A stretch of DNA of 64,000 nt from the NCBI GenBank assembly GCA_020073145.1, contig JAIQFS010000004.1, positions 62,001 to 126,000 of the forward strand, given 5' to 3'. The notes beneath the pieces were generated by a model. The model was not told the origin of the DNA and ran no database searches. It worked only from the letters and a program-made list of their open reading frames with translations. Origin of the DNA: Terriglobia bacterium. GTDB lineage: Bacteria > Acidobacteriota > Terriglobia > Bryobacterales > Bryobacteraceae. Position 1 is the stretch's first letter, and each line of letters opens with the position of its first letter. Shown piece by piece: positions 42,971 through 52,144 of this stretch. A program made the translations under genes and the position numbers.

Positions 42971-43546
42971 ATGCGTCTGTCCGCGACGGTGGCAATGGTT
43001 CTGGCAGGGGGCTTGATCCCGGGGTGCTCGTCATCCCATCGCGCGCCCGAATCCTCCTCGGCCAAGGCCGATCATGACCGTAAGCTCGCTCCTGACTTCA
43101 AGTTGAAAGACGCTGACGGCAAGGAAGTTCGTCTCTCCGATTACCGCGGTAAAGTCGTGTTGCTGGATTTCTGGGCCACCTGGTGCGGTCCCTGCCGGAT
43201 CGAAATTCCCTGGTTTGCCGAACTGGAACGTAAGAGCAAGAATCGCGGCTTTGCCGTCCTGGGCGTCTCCATGGACGATGAGGGCTGGAAGGTGGTGAAG
43301 CCGTTCATCGCCAACATGAAGATGAATTACCGGGTGGTGCTAGGGGACGACCAGACGGCGCACGACTTTGGCGGCCTGGACGCGCTGCCAACCACGTTCT
43401 TGATCGACCGCCAGGGGAGAATCGCCGACGTCCACGTGGGATTGGCGAATCGCAAAGACTTTGAGGACGGCGTGGAGCAATTGTTGCGGCTTCCCGCCAA
43501 TCCGTCCGTCAGCGCGCTACCGGCGGCCGGCAAGGGAACGTCGTGA
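42971..43546 (+). CDS. TlpA/ResA-type thioredoxin lipoprotein (copy 1)
   Basis: The 191-residue protein has a signal peptide ending in LIPGC, a possible lipobox, then a polar linker and an AhpC-TSA/Redoxin-type thioredoxin fold. LAPDFKLKDADGKEVRLSDYRG is followed by VVLLDFWATWCGPCRIEIPW with the CGPC active site. DALPTTFLIDRQGRIA holds the cis-proline. It should reduce or shuttle disulfides outside the inner membrane, for example in cytochrome c maturation. TATAAT (42948-42953) and GAAGAG lie before the ATG. It overlaps the second copy by four bases. Confidence 0.88.
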   Translation: MRLSATVAMVLAGGLIPGCSSSHRAPESSSAKADHDRKLAPDFKLKDADGKEVRLSDYRGKVVLLDFWATWCGPCRIEIPWFAELERKSKNRGFAVLGVSMDDEGWKVVKPFIANMKMNYRVVLGDDQTAHDFGGLDALPTTFLIDRQGRIADVHVGLANRKDFEDGVEQLLRLPANPSVSALPAAGKGTS

Positions 43547-44133
43547 CGCTGCTGCGCCTGTCGGCCGCGGTAGCCACCGCGCTACTGGTGGGATGCTTCG
43601 TGGAGGGCTGCTCGTTCTGGAATGCGCCTGCGTCCGCTTCCCTGAAGCCGGATCACGAGCGCAAGGCCGCGCCGGACTTCACGCTCAAGGACGGCGAGGG
43701 GCACGACGTGCGGCTTTCGGATTACCGCGGCAAGGTGGTGCTGTTGGATTTCTGGGCCACCTGGTGCGGCCCCTGCCGGATCGAAATCCCCTGGTTCAAA
43801 GAGCTGCAGAGTAAACATCAGGACAAAGGCTTCGCGGTGCTGGGTGTGTCGATCTACGATGACGGCTGGGAGGCCATCAAGCCATTCGCCGCGCAGATGA
43901 AGATGAACTATCCGGTGGTGATGGGAACCGATCAGGCGGCCCACGATTTTGGCGGCCTGGACGCGCTGCCCACCACGTTCCTCATTGACCGCGAGGGTAG
44001 AATCGCCGCTGTCCACGTGGGCCTGGCGAGCCGGAGGGCATTTGAAGATGGGGTGGAACGGTTATTGCAGACGCCTGGGAGCACCGCTTCTGGCGGTGCT
44101 GCTTTGCCTGCCGTCGTTATTGGGGCAAGGTAG
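43543..44133 (+). CDS. TlpA/ResA-type thioredoxin lipoprotein (copy 2)
   Basis: The 196-residue protein starts with GTG in the stop of copy 1 (GTGA). It has a better lipobox (ALLVGC) and the same thioredoxin core, APDFTLKDGEGHDVRLSDYRG, FWATWCGPCRIEIPWF and LPTTFLIDREGRIA. The two copies are about two-thirds identical by eye and are clearly a tandem duplication. Its 3' end overlaps the DsbD-alpha-like gene by 86 bp in another frame. Two near-identical lipoproteins in a row suggest different partners or dosage. Confidence 0.88.
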   Translation: MTLLRLSAAVATALLVGCFVEGCSFWNAPASASLKPDHERKAAPDFTLKDGEGHDVRLSDYRGKVVLLDFWATWCGPCRIEIPWFKELQSKHQDKGFAVLGVSIYDDGWEAIKPFAAQMKMNYPVVMGTDQAAHDFGGLDALPTTFLIDREGRIAAVHVGLASRRAFEDGVERLLQTPGSTASGGAALPAVVIGAR

Positions 44134-44536
44134 AACCTACCTGTCGGTGGGCGAGCCCCAAAAGGCGGCCGGCAAGCGGAACGCGGCTCTCGCGGTGAAG
44201 ATCCCCTTGACCGTCGAGCGCGGGTACCACGTGAACAGCAACGCGCCGCGGGAAACGTACCTCATTCCGCTCAAGCTGACGTGGACCTCCACGGGCGCGC
44301 TCGAAGCCGGAGCCATCACGTATCCGGAGCCGTCCATTGAGAAATACGAATTCGCGGAGAAACCGCTCTCTGTGTTTTCCGGCAACTTCGATCTGATCGC
44401 CCACTTCAAAGTGAAGGGGAACGCCACCGCCGGGCCGGGCGTGGCCGCAGGGAAGCTGCACTACCAGGCGTGCAGCGACCGGGCGTGCTACGCGCCCAAG
44501 ACGGTGGACATTACCGTGCTCTACCAGGTGCAGTAG
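44048..44536 (+). CDS. Free-standing DsbD N-terminal (alpha) domain protein
   Basis: The best start is the ATG at 44048, which gives a signal peptide (CRRLGAPLLAVLLCLPSLLG) but lies 86 bp inside the upstream gene. The 162-residue protein has an immunoglobulin-like fold with the cysteine pair YQACSDRACYAPK near the C-terminus, the redox pair of nDsbD. In DsbD this domain passes electrons from the membrane domain to partners. Here the membrane and gamma domains are absent; the thioredoxin proteins encoded just before may be its partners. Confidence 0.78.
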   Translation: MGWNGYCRRLGAPLLAVLLCLPSLLGQGRTYLSVGEPQKAAGKRNAALAVKIPLTVERGYHVNSNAPRETYLIPLKLTWTSTGALEAGAITYPEPSIEKYEFAEKPLSVFSGNFDLIAHFKVKGNATAGPGVAAGKLHYQACSDRACYAPKTVDITVLYQVQ

Positions 44537-44584
44537 GGCTCGCGGCCCGGCCCTCACAGGCAGGCTGAAACCCGTACCGCGATC

Positions 44585-45769
44585 CTATTGCTTCAAGAAC
44601 TGGCCGATGGTGCGCGTCGCCTGGCGGATGCGCTGCTCATTTTCCACCAACGCAAAACGAACGTGGCCTTCGCCCAGGGGCCCGAATCCGATTCCCGGCG
44701 ACACCGCCACCTGGGCTTTTTCGAGCAGCAGCTTGGAAAACTCAAGGGACCCGATGCCGCGGTACCGTTCCGGCAGCGGCGCCCACAGGAACATCGAGCC
44801 GCGCGGCGACGCGACCGGCCAGCCGGCGCGCACCAGCCCGTCCACCAGCACATCCCGGCGTCTCTGATACACGGCGCAGATCTTGCGGGTTTCTTCCTCG
44901 CACTCGCGCAAGGCGATAATGGAAGCGATCTGGATGGGCTGGAATACGCCGTAATCGAGGTAGCTCTTGATGCGCGCCAGCGCGGCGATCATCTTGGCAT
45001 TGCCCAAGCAGAAACCGACGCGCCAGCCGGCCATGTTATAGCTCTTCGACATGGAAAAAATCTCGACGGCGACTTCCTTGGCCCCGTCCACCTGCAGGAT
45101 GCTGGGCGCTTTGTACCCGTCGAAGCACAGGTCGGCGTAGGCGAAGTCGTGGACCACCATGGTGCCGTGCTGGTGCGCCAGGCGCACGATCTGCCGGAAG
45201 AAGTCCAGATCCACGCAGGTCGTGGTGGGGTTGTGCGGAAACGAAATCAGCAGCATTTTGGGCTTCCGCGTGGAGCTGCGGAAGAGGTCTTCCAGCCGGT
45301 CGAGGAACGTGGCGGCATCCGGCATGGGGAGCATGCAGGCGTGGCCTTCGGCCATGATCACGCCGTACTGATGGATGGGATAAGCCGGGTTGGGGGAAAC
45401 GACGGCGTCATCCGGGCCGACGGTGGCGAACAGCAGGTGGGCCAGCGCATCCTTGGCGCCGATGGTGACGATGGCCTCCTTGTCGGGGTCGAGCGTCACG
45501 CCGTAATTGGCCTGATAGCGGCGGGCGATTTCTTCGCGCAGCCTCGGGATGCCGCGCGATTGCGAATACCGATGATTGCGGGCGCTCCGCGATGCCTCCA
45601 CCAGCTTGTCCACGATCACGCGCGGTGTCTCGCCATCGGGGTTTCCCATCCCGAGGTCGATGACATCGATTTGGGCAGCGCGCGCCTTGGCGCGCATTTC
45701 GTTGATGACGGCAAACACATACGGCGGCAACTTTTGAATGCGGTAGAACTCGTCGGTATTTTCGGGCAT
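44585..45769 (-). CDS. AlaC-type alanine/aspartate aminotransferase
   Basis: The about 394-residue PLP enzyme of fold type I has FYRIQKLPPYVFAVI near the start, then IDLGMGNPDGETP, VSPNPAYPIHQYG and ISFPHNPTTTCVD. The PLP-lysine is in SMSKSYNMAGWRVGF. MFLWAPLPE and VSPGIGFGPLGEGHVRFAL near the end match the AlaC/AlaA-type transaminases. It probably makes alanine from pyruvate and glutamate. Two ATGs are possible: 45769 (TAAAAT seven bases upstream, leaderless-like) or 45778. I prefer 45769. Confidence 0.88.
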   Translation of the reverse strand: MPENTDEFYRIQKLPPYVFAVINEMRAKARAAQIDVIDLGMGNPDGETPRVIVDKLVEASRSARNHRYSQSRGIPRLREEIARRYQANYGVTLDPDKEAIVTIGAKDALAHLLFATVGPDDAVVSPNPAYPIHQYGVIMAEGHACMLPMPDAATFLDRLEDLFRSSTRKPKMLLISFPHNPTTTCVDLDFFRQIVRLAHQHGTMVVHDFAYADLCFDGYKAPSILQVDGAKEVAVEIFSMSKSYNMAGWRVGFCLGNAKMIAALARIKSYLDYGVFQPIQIASIIALRECEEETRKICAVYQRRRDVLVDGLVRAGWPVASPRGSMFLWAPLPERYRGIGSLEFSKLLLEKAQVAVSPGIGFGPLGEGHVRFALVENEQRIRQATRTIGQFLKQ

Positions 45770-45900
45770 CAAACCCATTTTACGATAGGGGTCGGAGCCT
45801 GATTGTCCCGATGGAACTCCCATTTTGCCGGAGAGCCGGACGCCGCCGTTTTCGATAGAGAGTCAGGCGCGATGGCAGCCGCGGCGAGCCACAGATTGTG

Positions 45901-45978
45901 TGGCGTCCCCAGGGGGATTCGAACCCCCGTTACCGCCGTGAAAGGGCGATGTCCTAGGCCGGGCTAGACGATGGGGAC
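45901..45978 (-). tRNA. tRNA-Glu (anticodon TTC)
   Basis: The minus strand folds as a full cloverleaf: acceptor GTCCCC with GGGGAC, anticodon stem-loop CGCC-CTTTCAC-GGCG with TTC anticodon, T arm GGGGG-TTCGAAT-CCCCC, and an encoded 3' CCA (45901-45903). It marks the end of the chemosensory gene run. Confidence 0.95.
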
Positions 45979-46009
45979 TGGGCTGGCCGGAAGAAAGACG
46001 AACCCCTTT

Positions 46010-46039
46010 ACTGTAGCGTTGTGGGAAGGGAACCGTCAA
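46010..46039 (-). promoter_or_regulatory. tRNA-Glu promoter
   Basis: On the minus strand TTGACG (46039-46034) and TACAGT (46015-46010) are 18 bp apart, about 31 bases before the tRNA 5' end. This is a good sigma-70-type match. Confidence 0.65.
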
Positions 46040-46139
46040 CCGCCGCCACCGAACAGCGGGCAGCGCTGAGCGGTTTCCGGTCCGCACCGGCACAGTGAAC
46101 CTTGGTGCGTCAAGCCCGTTACCGGCGTGAGGTGCGCCG

Positions 46140-46610
46140 CTACGCCTGCTCCAGGACTTCCACCAGCGTCACCCACAAGACACCCAGGTCACTGGAGAAG
46201 GGCATGCGGTCGATGACGCTGCTGCCGCACACGCGCAACGAATAGTCGCGGCCTTCGACCACCAGAGGCATGGACAGACCGATGCCGCGAGGCAGCACGG
46301 ACTTCAGATTGCCGGCCAGCATGTTGGTCAGCTCCCCCATAGTGTCGCGGATATCGTCGTTGATCTCGGTCGGCGTCTCAATCGACATGAGCCGGTGAGC
46401 GAACTCGAACGCCTGGGGCTTGGTGCATTCCAGCAGCACCGCCCCTTTCCACTCGCCGGCGAAATGGACGGCCCCGGTGATCACATCGGTGGCCGGCGCC
46501 CAAGGAATCTCAGCCCGCGTCACCTCGAGATTCATCATGGTCTGGAAAACGGACTCGACGATCTGTGCCAAGTCAGCCCGATATACACTCAGCGGAAACA
46601 TGCCTCCCAT
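46140..46610 (-). CDS. CheX-type chemotaxis phosphatase
   Basis: I start it at 46610, after AAAGGGGAG; an in-frame ATG three codons later is also possible. The 156-residue protein follows the CheC/CheX fold: a central helix DTMGELTNMLAGNLKSV carries the E-x2-N catalytic pair (ELTN) that positions water on CheY-P. The N-terminus holds a DUF-type strand VITGAVHFAGEWKGAVLLEC. It should dephosphorylate one of the CheY proteins encoded in the same run. It is the last protein gene of the chemosensory operon, 10 bases after cheR. Confidence 0.82.
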   Translation of the reverse strand: MGGMFPLSVYRADLAQIVESVFQTMMNLEVTRAEIPWAPATDVITGAVHFAGEWKGAVLLECTKPQAFEFAHRLMSIETPTEINDDIRDTMGELTNMLAGNLKSVLPRGIGLSMPLVVEGRDYSLRVCGSSVIDRMPFSSDLGVLWVTLVEVLEQA

Positions 46611-46620
46611 AACTCCCCTT

Positions 46621-47460
46621 TCACGGTGCCCGATAGAAGGCAGCCGGTCCGAACATTTTTCGCTCAAACTCATTGGCCAGATTCAACGTAGTCTCGCTGC
46701 CGCCGAGTAGCAGATAGCCGCCTCGGAACAGTGTGCCCCGCAGTTCGGTCAGGATCTTTTTTTTGCTTTCGATGTCGAAATAGATCAGAACATTGCGGCA
46801 AAAGACGATGTCGAACGGACCCAGGGTGCGCATGCTTTGCCGGAGATCCATGGCTTCGTAGCGGACCATTTTGCGCACTTCGTCCTTCAATTGCCAGTCC
46901 AGTCCGACACGGGTAAAGTATTTCACCAGATAAGCCGCCGGGAGCCCTCGGTTCACCTCGATCTGCAGGTACTTCCCGGCTCGGGCGCGTTCCACGGCCT
47001 GGGTCGAGAGGTCGGTGCCCAGAATCTGGATTTTCCAGCCCCCAAGCCCCATCTCGAGCAACAGCATCGCCAGGGTGTAGGCTTCCTGTCCAAACGAAGA
47101 AGCGGCCGACCAGAAGGCCAGCTTTTGGGTGTCCTGGTGCAACTGAATCAATTCGGGCAGCACCGTGGTTCGCAGAGCATCGAACTGCGCCGCCTCCCGG
47201 AAGAAGAAAGTCTCATGCGTGGTCATGGCCTCGACAACCTGCCGCTTCAAAGGCGCCTCGGCAGTGGCCTGGAGAAGCGCACACAGGTCGTTCAAGGAAG
47301 CCAGTTGCCGCTGTCGCAGGATGGGTGTGAGGCGAGCTTCCAGCAGGTACTGCTTATCTCCGTCAAGCACGATACCGGACTCGCGATACACGTAGTCCTG
47401 CAAGAACCTATAGCTTTCCGGGTTAATTCCCACGGCGGCTGGGGCGTTGGAAAGAGGCAT
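46621..47460 (-). CDS. cheR: Chemotaxis protein methyltransferase CheR
   Basis: The 279-residue protein has both CheR domains. The N-terminal helical domain (about 10-90) has FLQDYVYRESGIVL and ends in MTTHETFFFRE. The catalytic domain (about 90-279) has AFWSAASSFGQEAYTLAMLL (AdoMet site), ILGTDLS and FDIVFCRNVLIYF, then GGYLLLGGSE. It methylates glutamates on chemoreceptors. It lies six bases after cheB. A second, truncated CheR-like protein is encoded about 8 kb upstream in the same run. Confidence 0.93.
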   Translation of the reverse strand: MPLSNAPAAVGINPESYRFLQDYVYRESGIVLDGDKQYLLEARLTPILRQRQLASLNDLCALLQATAEAPLKRQVVEAMTTHETFFFREAAQFDALRTTVLPELIQLHQDTQKLAFWSAASSFGQEAYTLAMLLLEMGLGGWKIQILGTDLSTQAVERARAGKYLQIEVNRGLPAAYLVKYFTRVGLDWQLKDEVRKMVRYEAMDLRQSMRTLGPFDIVFCRNVLIYFDIESKKKILTELRGTLFRGGYLLLGGSETTLNLANEFERKMFGPAAFYRAP

Positions 47461-47466
47461 GCCGGG

Positions 47467-48567
47467 TTAACCTTTCTCGATGTGCTTGAGAATTTCGGGA
47501 ACCACACCGTCCAGCGGGACAACGCGATCGGCCAACCCGGCCCCAACAACTGCGCCTGGCATTCCCCAAACCACGCTGGAATCCTCGTCCTGGGCGATCA
47601 CGTATGCTCCCTGGGCCTTCAACACCTCGGTGCCGCGCAAGCCGTCCTGCCCCATCCCAGTGAGGATCGCGGAAATGACGGATCCTCCGTAGACTTCTCC
47701 CACCGAGCGAAACAGGACATCCACCGCCGGACGGCAGGAGTTTTCGGGAGGCCCCTGGCTCAGAGTGACGAGAGGCTTCCCATCCCGTCTGCTCACCCGC
47801 ATGTGATAGTCTCCCGGCGCAATCAGGATTTTGTTCGGAAGGACAGGACTTCCTTCGGCGGCCTCCTCCACCCGGAGTTTGGTGACAGTCTGCAGCCGTT
47901 CGGCCAGCAGGCGGGTGAACAGCGGCGGCATGTGCTGCACGATCAGAATGGGGAGCGGGAAATCCGGAGGAAACTGGGGCACGATGGCGCTGAGCGCGTT
48001 GGGCCCTCCCGTGGAGACGCCAATGGCCACGACCTGCCGGTCGCGCACGACAGGGACGGGGATGGCTGCAGCCGGCGGCGGCTTCGGCGGAGCGGGCCGG
48101 GACGCGGGCGGCGGCGTGCTCCCCGCGATATAGAAGAACTGTTTGATCTTGGGGATCAATTCCGAGCGCAGGCTGGCCATCGAGCGGTCCAACGATCCGA
48201 CGTTGGCCGCCTTGGCCACGTAGTCATCCGCGCCCAGGGCCAGCGCCTGCAGCGTGATCCCCGCGCCGCGCTCGGTCAACGTGCTGAACATGACGACGCG
48301 GATCTGGGGGTAGTTTTCCCGGATGTGCCGTAACGTCTCCAACCCGTCCATCCCCGGCATTTCGATATCCAGCGTGATGACGTCGGGATTGAGTTGGGGA
48401 ATCCGCGACAGCGCGATGGCGCCGTCGGACGCGAAGCCCGCGACCTCCAGGACCGGGTCTTCGGCCAGCGCATGGGTCACCAGGCGGCGGATCACCACCG
48501 AATCGTCCACCACCAGCACGCGGATCCGGTTGCCAGGCGGAATCGTTTTCTTGAGAATAATTGCCAC
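47467..48567 (-). CDS. cheB: Chemotaxis response regulator/methylesterase CheB
   Basis: The 366-residue protein starts at GTG. The receiver domain (about 15-135) has DD at 21-22, the phosphorylated Asp67 in ITLDIEMPGMDG and Lys in the DYVAKAAN loop. A Pro/Ala-rich linker (about 150-175) leads to the methylesterase with catalytic Ser in GVSTGGPNALS, His in VQHMPPLFTRLLAERL and Asp in LTGMGQDGLRG. It removes receptor methyl groups when phosphorylated by CheA. It follows cheY by 28 bases. Confidence 0.95.
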   Translation of the reverse strand: MAIILKKTIPPGNRIRVLVVDDSVVIRRLVTHALAEDPVLEVAGFASDGAIALSRIPQLNPDVITLDIEMPGMDGLETLRHIRENYPQIRVVMFSTLTERGAGITLQALALGADDYVAKAANVGSLDRSMASLRSELIPKIKQFFYIAGSTPPPASRPAPPKPPPAAAIPVPVVRDRQVVAIGVSTGGPNALSAIVPQFPPDFPLPILIVQHMPPLFTRLLAERLQTVTKLRVEEAAEGSPVLPNKILIAPGDYHMRVSRRDGKPLVTLSQGPPENSCRPAVDVLFRSVGEVYGGSVISAILTGMGQDGLRGTEVLKAQGAYVIAQDEDSSVVWGMPGAVVGAGLADRVVPLDGVVPEILKHIEKG

Positions 48568-48595
48568 GCGACCCTCAGCGCCTCCGGAATCGCGC

Positions 48596-48970
48596 CTACT
48601 GGACCACGCCCAGCATCCGCAGCTTGTCGGCGATGATCTCTTTCGTGAATGGCTTCATCACATATTCGTTGGCCCCGGCTTCCAGGGCCCGGACCATCTG
48701 CTCCACCTCGGTCTCCGTCGTCACCATCATCAGAATGACCGAGGAATGGCGGGGATCGGCGCGAAGCTCTTTGACGAACTCCAGCCCGTCCATCTGCGGC
48801 ATGTTCCAATCCACCAGAACCAGGGAGATGGAGTCCTTCTCCCGTTCAAACACGACCAGGGCCTCCCGCCCGTTGGCGGCCTCGCAGACCTCGTAGCCGA
48901 ACTCCGCGAGGGTCTTCGACAAGATCATGCGGATCGCCTTCGAATCGTCGACTACCATGGCCTTCGACAT
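48596..48970 (-). CDS. cheY: CheY-type response regulator (receptor-side)
   Basis: The 124-residue single-domain receiver has Asp8-Asp9, the phosphorylation site Asp54 in LVLVDWNMPQMDG, Thr in MMVTTETE and Lys in YVMKPFTKE. All catalytic residues are intact. An AGGGGAAA site precedes the ATG. It lies between the receptor gene and cheB. One of two CheY proteins in this run; which one acts on the motor cannot be told. Confidence 0.92.
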   Translation of the reverse strand: MSKAMVVDDSKAIRMILSKTLAEFGYEVCEAANGREALVVFEREKDSISLVLVDWNMPQMDGLEFVKELRADPRHSSVILMMVTTETEVEQMVRALEAGANEYVMKPFTKEIIADKLRMLGVVQ

Positions 48971-49048
48971 CGTATTTCCCCTTTGTGCTGGAGCGAACCT
49001 CGTGCGCCTCCGGCGGAGCGGGCTCCGCCCGCCCCGCCGGGATGCGCT

Positions 49049-51913
49049 TCAGAACGTGAACTTGGAAACCAAAGACTGTAGTTGGGCCGCCATGCCGCTG
49101 AGGGCCTGGGCGGCTTTCTGCGTATCGTTGGCTCCTTGTGTCGTGTTTTGCGCGGCCAGCGCGACTCCGCCGATGTTCTTGGCGATTTCGCCGGTGCCCT
49201 TGGCCGCCTCGCCTACGTTGCGGCCGATTTCGTTGGTGGTCACGGTCTGTTCTTCCACCGCGGAAGCGATATTGTTGGAAATATCGTTGATCTGGTTGAT
49301 GATCGCGCTGATCTCGCCGATGGCCTGGACGGCGCCCTTGGTGTCGCCCTGGATGGCTTCAATCTTCTGCCCGATCTCTTCGGTTGCCTTGGCGGTTTCT
49401 TTGGCCAATTCCTTGACCTCGTTGGCCACCACGGCAAACCCCTTACCGGCCTCGCCCGCGCGCGCCGCCTCAATGGTGGCGTTAAGCGCCAGCAGATTGG
49501 TCTGCTGGGCGATGGAGGTGATGACTTTGATCACTTGCCCGATCTCGATGCTGGATTCGCCCAGCTTGGAGATGGTGTTGTTGGTGTTTTCGGCCACCCC
49601 GACGGCAGTCTTGGCCACCTTGGCGGCTTCGTTGGAGCTCTTCGCGATCTCCCGGATGGATGCCTGCATCTGGTCGCTGCCGGAGGCTACCACGGTCACG
49701 TTCTTCGATACCTGCTCGCTGGCTGCCGAGACCACGTTGGCTTGGGTCGCGGTTTCTTCCGCGTTGCTGGCCATCTGGCTGCTGACCGCGGTAAGTTCTT
49801 CGGCTGAAGACGCCAGCGCAGACGCCTGGTTGGCGGCAAACTTGAGCGGCTCGACTACCGTGTCCAACGTGGCGTTGAACCCCTCGATAATCTTGCGGAA
49901 CTCGCCATGGTGTTTACCGGCGTCGGTGCGCAGACCCAGCTTGCCATCCACGGCTGCTTTGGCCAATAAGTTCGCGTCATCCGCCAGGCCGTTGATATTG
50001 TTCTTCAATGTCACCAGCCACTCGTGGATCTGGTCCTGATCGGAAGCCTTGCCCATGGTGGCGCTCATATCGCCATTGGCGAGTTTGGTCACATACGTAA
50101 TGAGCTCGGTCAGCCAGGCATGAACACCGTTGATGGCATTCTTCATCCGCTCGTGATCGCCCTTGCAGGCAATCTCGACCTTTTCGCGTAAGTTTCCGCC
50201 ACGGACTAACTCAAGAATTCGGTTGCCTTCGCCAATGGGAAGCAGGATGGCGTCCAGCATGTCATTGACACCCTTTACGATTGCGCCGTACGCGCCCTGG
50301 AATTGGTCTGCCTTCCCGCGTTCGAACAACAGTCCTTGGTGAGAGGCCTCGGTCAGACGCCCCAGTTCCACGGCCAATGCACTAACGCTTTCCATCAGCG
50401 TGATAAGGGATGGCACCAGCTCGTCTTGTTCGGACCGGCGAACAATCTTCTTGTACTCAGGCAGTTCCCGGAGGTCTCCCTGTGCAACGTTCTTGATCGT
50501 ACTGATGGCGTGAAGAACACGGGTCTGTACCATGTTGACCGATTTCGCCACCTCGTCAAAGACGCCTGCGTAGCTTCCTTCCACGCGCTTGCTGTAGTCG
50601 TTGACGGACATCTTCGTGAGCACGGCGCCGGACTCCACCAGACCGCCAAGTCCGTCGATGCACGCATTCAGGTTGTTCTTGATCTCGTTGAAGTCGCCGT
50701 TGTAGTTGTCGGTGATCTTGGGCGGGATGTCGCCCTTGCTGATGCGGTCCACGTACTCGGCAGACACGTTCAGCGGTCCGATCACCGCATCGAGCGTCTG
50801 GTTGACCCCCTCGACGATCTTGCGGAAGTCGCCCTGGTGCTTGGTGGCGTCGGCGCGAGTGGCCAGTTTGCCCTCCACCGCCGCCTTCACCAGCACGCCA
50901 GTCTCGGCCACCAACGCGTTGACGTTGTCGATGCAGTTGTTGAGATTGTTCTTGATCTCATTGAAGTCGCCGTTGTAGTTGTCGGTGATCTTGGGCGGAA
51001 TGTCGCCCTTCGAGATGCGGTCCACGTACTCGGCGGACACGTTCAACGGTCCGATCACCGCGTCGAGCGTCTGGTTGACGCCTTCGACAACCTTGCGGAA
51101 ATCGCCCTGGTGCTTGGAAACGTCGGCCCGGGTCGCCAGTTTGCCTTCCACCGCCGCCTTCACCAGCACGCCCGTGTCGGCCACCATGTGTTGCAGTGCC
51201 GTGGCCACACCATTGACCGCCTGCTTCATTTTTTCGTGGTCGCCCTTGTAGGTCTGGGCCATCAACTCGTCGACCTTGCCGCTGGAGATCTGGGCCAGAA
51301 TGCGGTTGCCTTCCCCGATGGGCAGCAGGATGGCGTCCAGCATCTCGTTGATGCCCGCGACCATCGCGAGGTAACCCGGGATTCGGAATTGATCGGCTTT
51401 CCCGCGCTCGGACAATTGACCGTCGCGGGACGCCTGCACCAGACGTTGGACCTCCTGCTGCAGAGCGGTCTCTTCTTGAATGTCCGTGAGGATCTCGAGA
51501 CATCCAACCACCTGGTGATTCTGATCGAAGCGGGGCGATGCCGCCACCCGGACTGCCATCTCCTTGCCGTTGACGCGGGCGACCGCGTCACCACTGCAGG
51601 TGGAGCCGGTCTGCACGGCTCGCGCCGCGGCGCAGGTTCCCTGCCGACACCCCGGGTTGTCAAAGAGATCCCAAAACTTGTTCCCGATACAGTTCTCCCG
51701 CGGCCTGCCGGCGACCCCTGCCGCCGCCAGGTTCAGGTACTGGATCGTGTGATCCCGGTCCATGGCTACCACAGGGTGTGGGACGAGATCGAAGAACAAT
51801 GCGATGTCCTCATCGGAAACTGTATGGTTGGCCGTCCCACCGGGCACGTCCATCACGCCCACACCGCCGCCGCGGCTGGAAGGGATGTGCTTGCGATTTG
51901 ACTTTTGTGACAT
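49049..51913 (-). CDS. Soluble methyl-accepting chemoreceptor with PAS and poly-HAMP domains
   Basis: The about 954-residue protein (ATG at 51913, AAGGAG site) has no membrane helix, so it is cytosolic. Order: a PAS domain (about 30-145) with a cysteine-rich loop [15 protein letters not shown], then a long tandem of HAMP-like units (about 150-690), then the signalling hairpin whose tip contains [20 protein letters not shown] and [15 protein letters not shown]. Two neighbouring HAMP units are nearly identical over 91 residues ([20 protein letters not shown] and on). No CheR-docking pentapeptide is at the C-terminus (VSKFTF). It likely senses an internal redox or metabolic cue through PAS. Confidence 0.9.
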   Translation of the reverse strand: MSQKSNRKHIPSSRGGGVGVMDVPGGTANHTVSDEDIALFFDLVPHPVVAMDRDHTIQYLNLAAAGVAGRPRENCIGNKFWDLFDNPGCRQGTCAAARAVQTGSTCSGDAVARVNGKEMAVRVAASPRFDQNHQVVGCLEILTDIQEETALQQEVQRLVQASRDGQLSERGKADQFRIPGYLAMVAGINEMLDAILLPIGEGNRILAQISSGKVDELMAQTYKGDHEKMKQAVNGVATALQHMVADTGVLVKAAVEGKLATRADVSKHQGDFRKVVEGVNQTLDAVIGPLNVSAEYVDRISKGDIPPKITDNYNGDFNEIKNNLNNCIDNVNALVAETGVLVKAAVEGKLATRADATKHQGDFRKIVEGVNQTLDAVIGPLNVSAEYVDRISKGDIPPKITDNYNGDFNEIKNNLNACIDGLGGLVESGAVLTKMSVNDYSKRVEGSYAGVFDEVAKSVNMVQTRVLHAISTIKNVAQGDLRELPEYKKIVRRSEQDELVPSLITLMESVSALAVELGRLTEASHQGLLFERGKADQFQGAYGAIVKGVNDMLDAILLPIGEGNRILELVRGGNLREKVEIACKGDHERMKNAINGVHAWLTELITYVTKLANGDMSATMGKASDQDQIHEWLVTLKNNINGLADDANLLAKAAVDGKLGLRTDAGKHHGEFRKIIEGFNATLDTVVEPLKFAANQASALASSAEELTAVSSQMASNAEETATQANVVSAASEQVSKNVTVVASGSDQMQASIREIAKSSNEAAKVAKTAVGVAENTNNTISKLGESSIEIGQVIKVITSIAQQTNLLALNATIEAARAGEAGKGFAVVANEVKELAKETAKATEEIGQKIEAIQGDTKGAVQAIGEISAIINQINDISNNIASAVEEQTVTTNEIGRNVGEAAKGTGEIAKNIGGVALAAQNTTQGANDTQKAAQALSGMAAQLQSLVSKFTF
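50671..51183 (-). repeat. 273-bp tandem direct repeat inside the chemoreceptor gene
   Basis: Segments from about 50671 and about 50944 are almost identical with an offset of exactly 273 bp (91 codons). Each encodes one HAMP-pair unit from [10 protein letters not shown] to about NEIKNNLN. The near-identity at the DNA level indicates a recent duplication or conversion. Confidence 0.8.
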
Positions 51914-52111
51914 TCGATCCATCTCCTTGTTCTTCCTGTGTCGCACGCGGCACCGTACTTTTCTATACGTCCCTTCGGCCTAGGCCGTGGAACAATCACG
52001 CCCAACCGGGACGACGACGCCCCGTGGCACGCGGACAACCTGGTGGTGTGCATGCATGCCCCCACCTTTCCGGCCTCGTGGCAGTAATCGGTGGGATCTC
52101 AGTTCTTCTTT

Positions 52112-52139
52112 AGGCGGCTTGCGCCTGCGCACGCCGCCT
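52112..52139 (-). other. Strong hairpin after the acetate-transporter gene
   Basis: AGGCGGC and GCCGCCT pair around an inner TGCGC/GCGCA stem with a two-base loop, giving 12 bp with one mismatch, starting five bases after the transporter stop. No U-tract follows on the minus strand, so it is either a weak terminator or an mRNA end-stabilising structure before the chemoreceptor gene. Confidence 0.45.
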
Positions 52140-52144
52140 CACGC

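Noticed and set aside
46837-48333. 498-codon plus-strand frame opposite cheR and cheB
   Set aside because: Antisense shadow of two clearly conserved genes.
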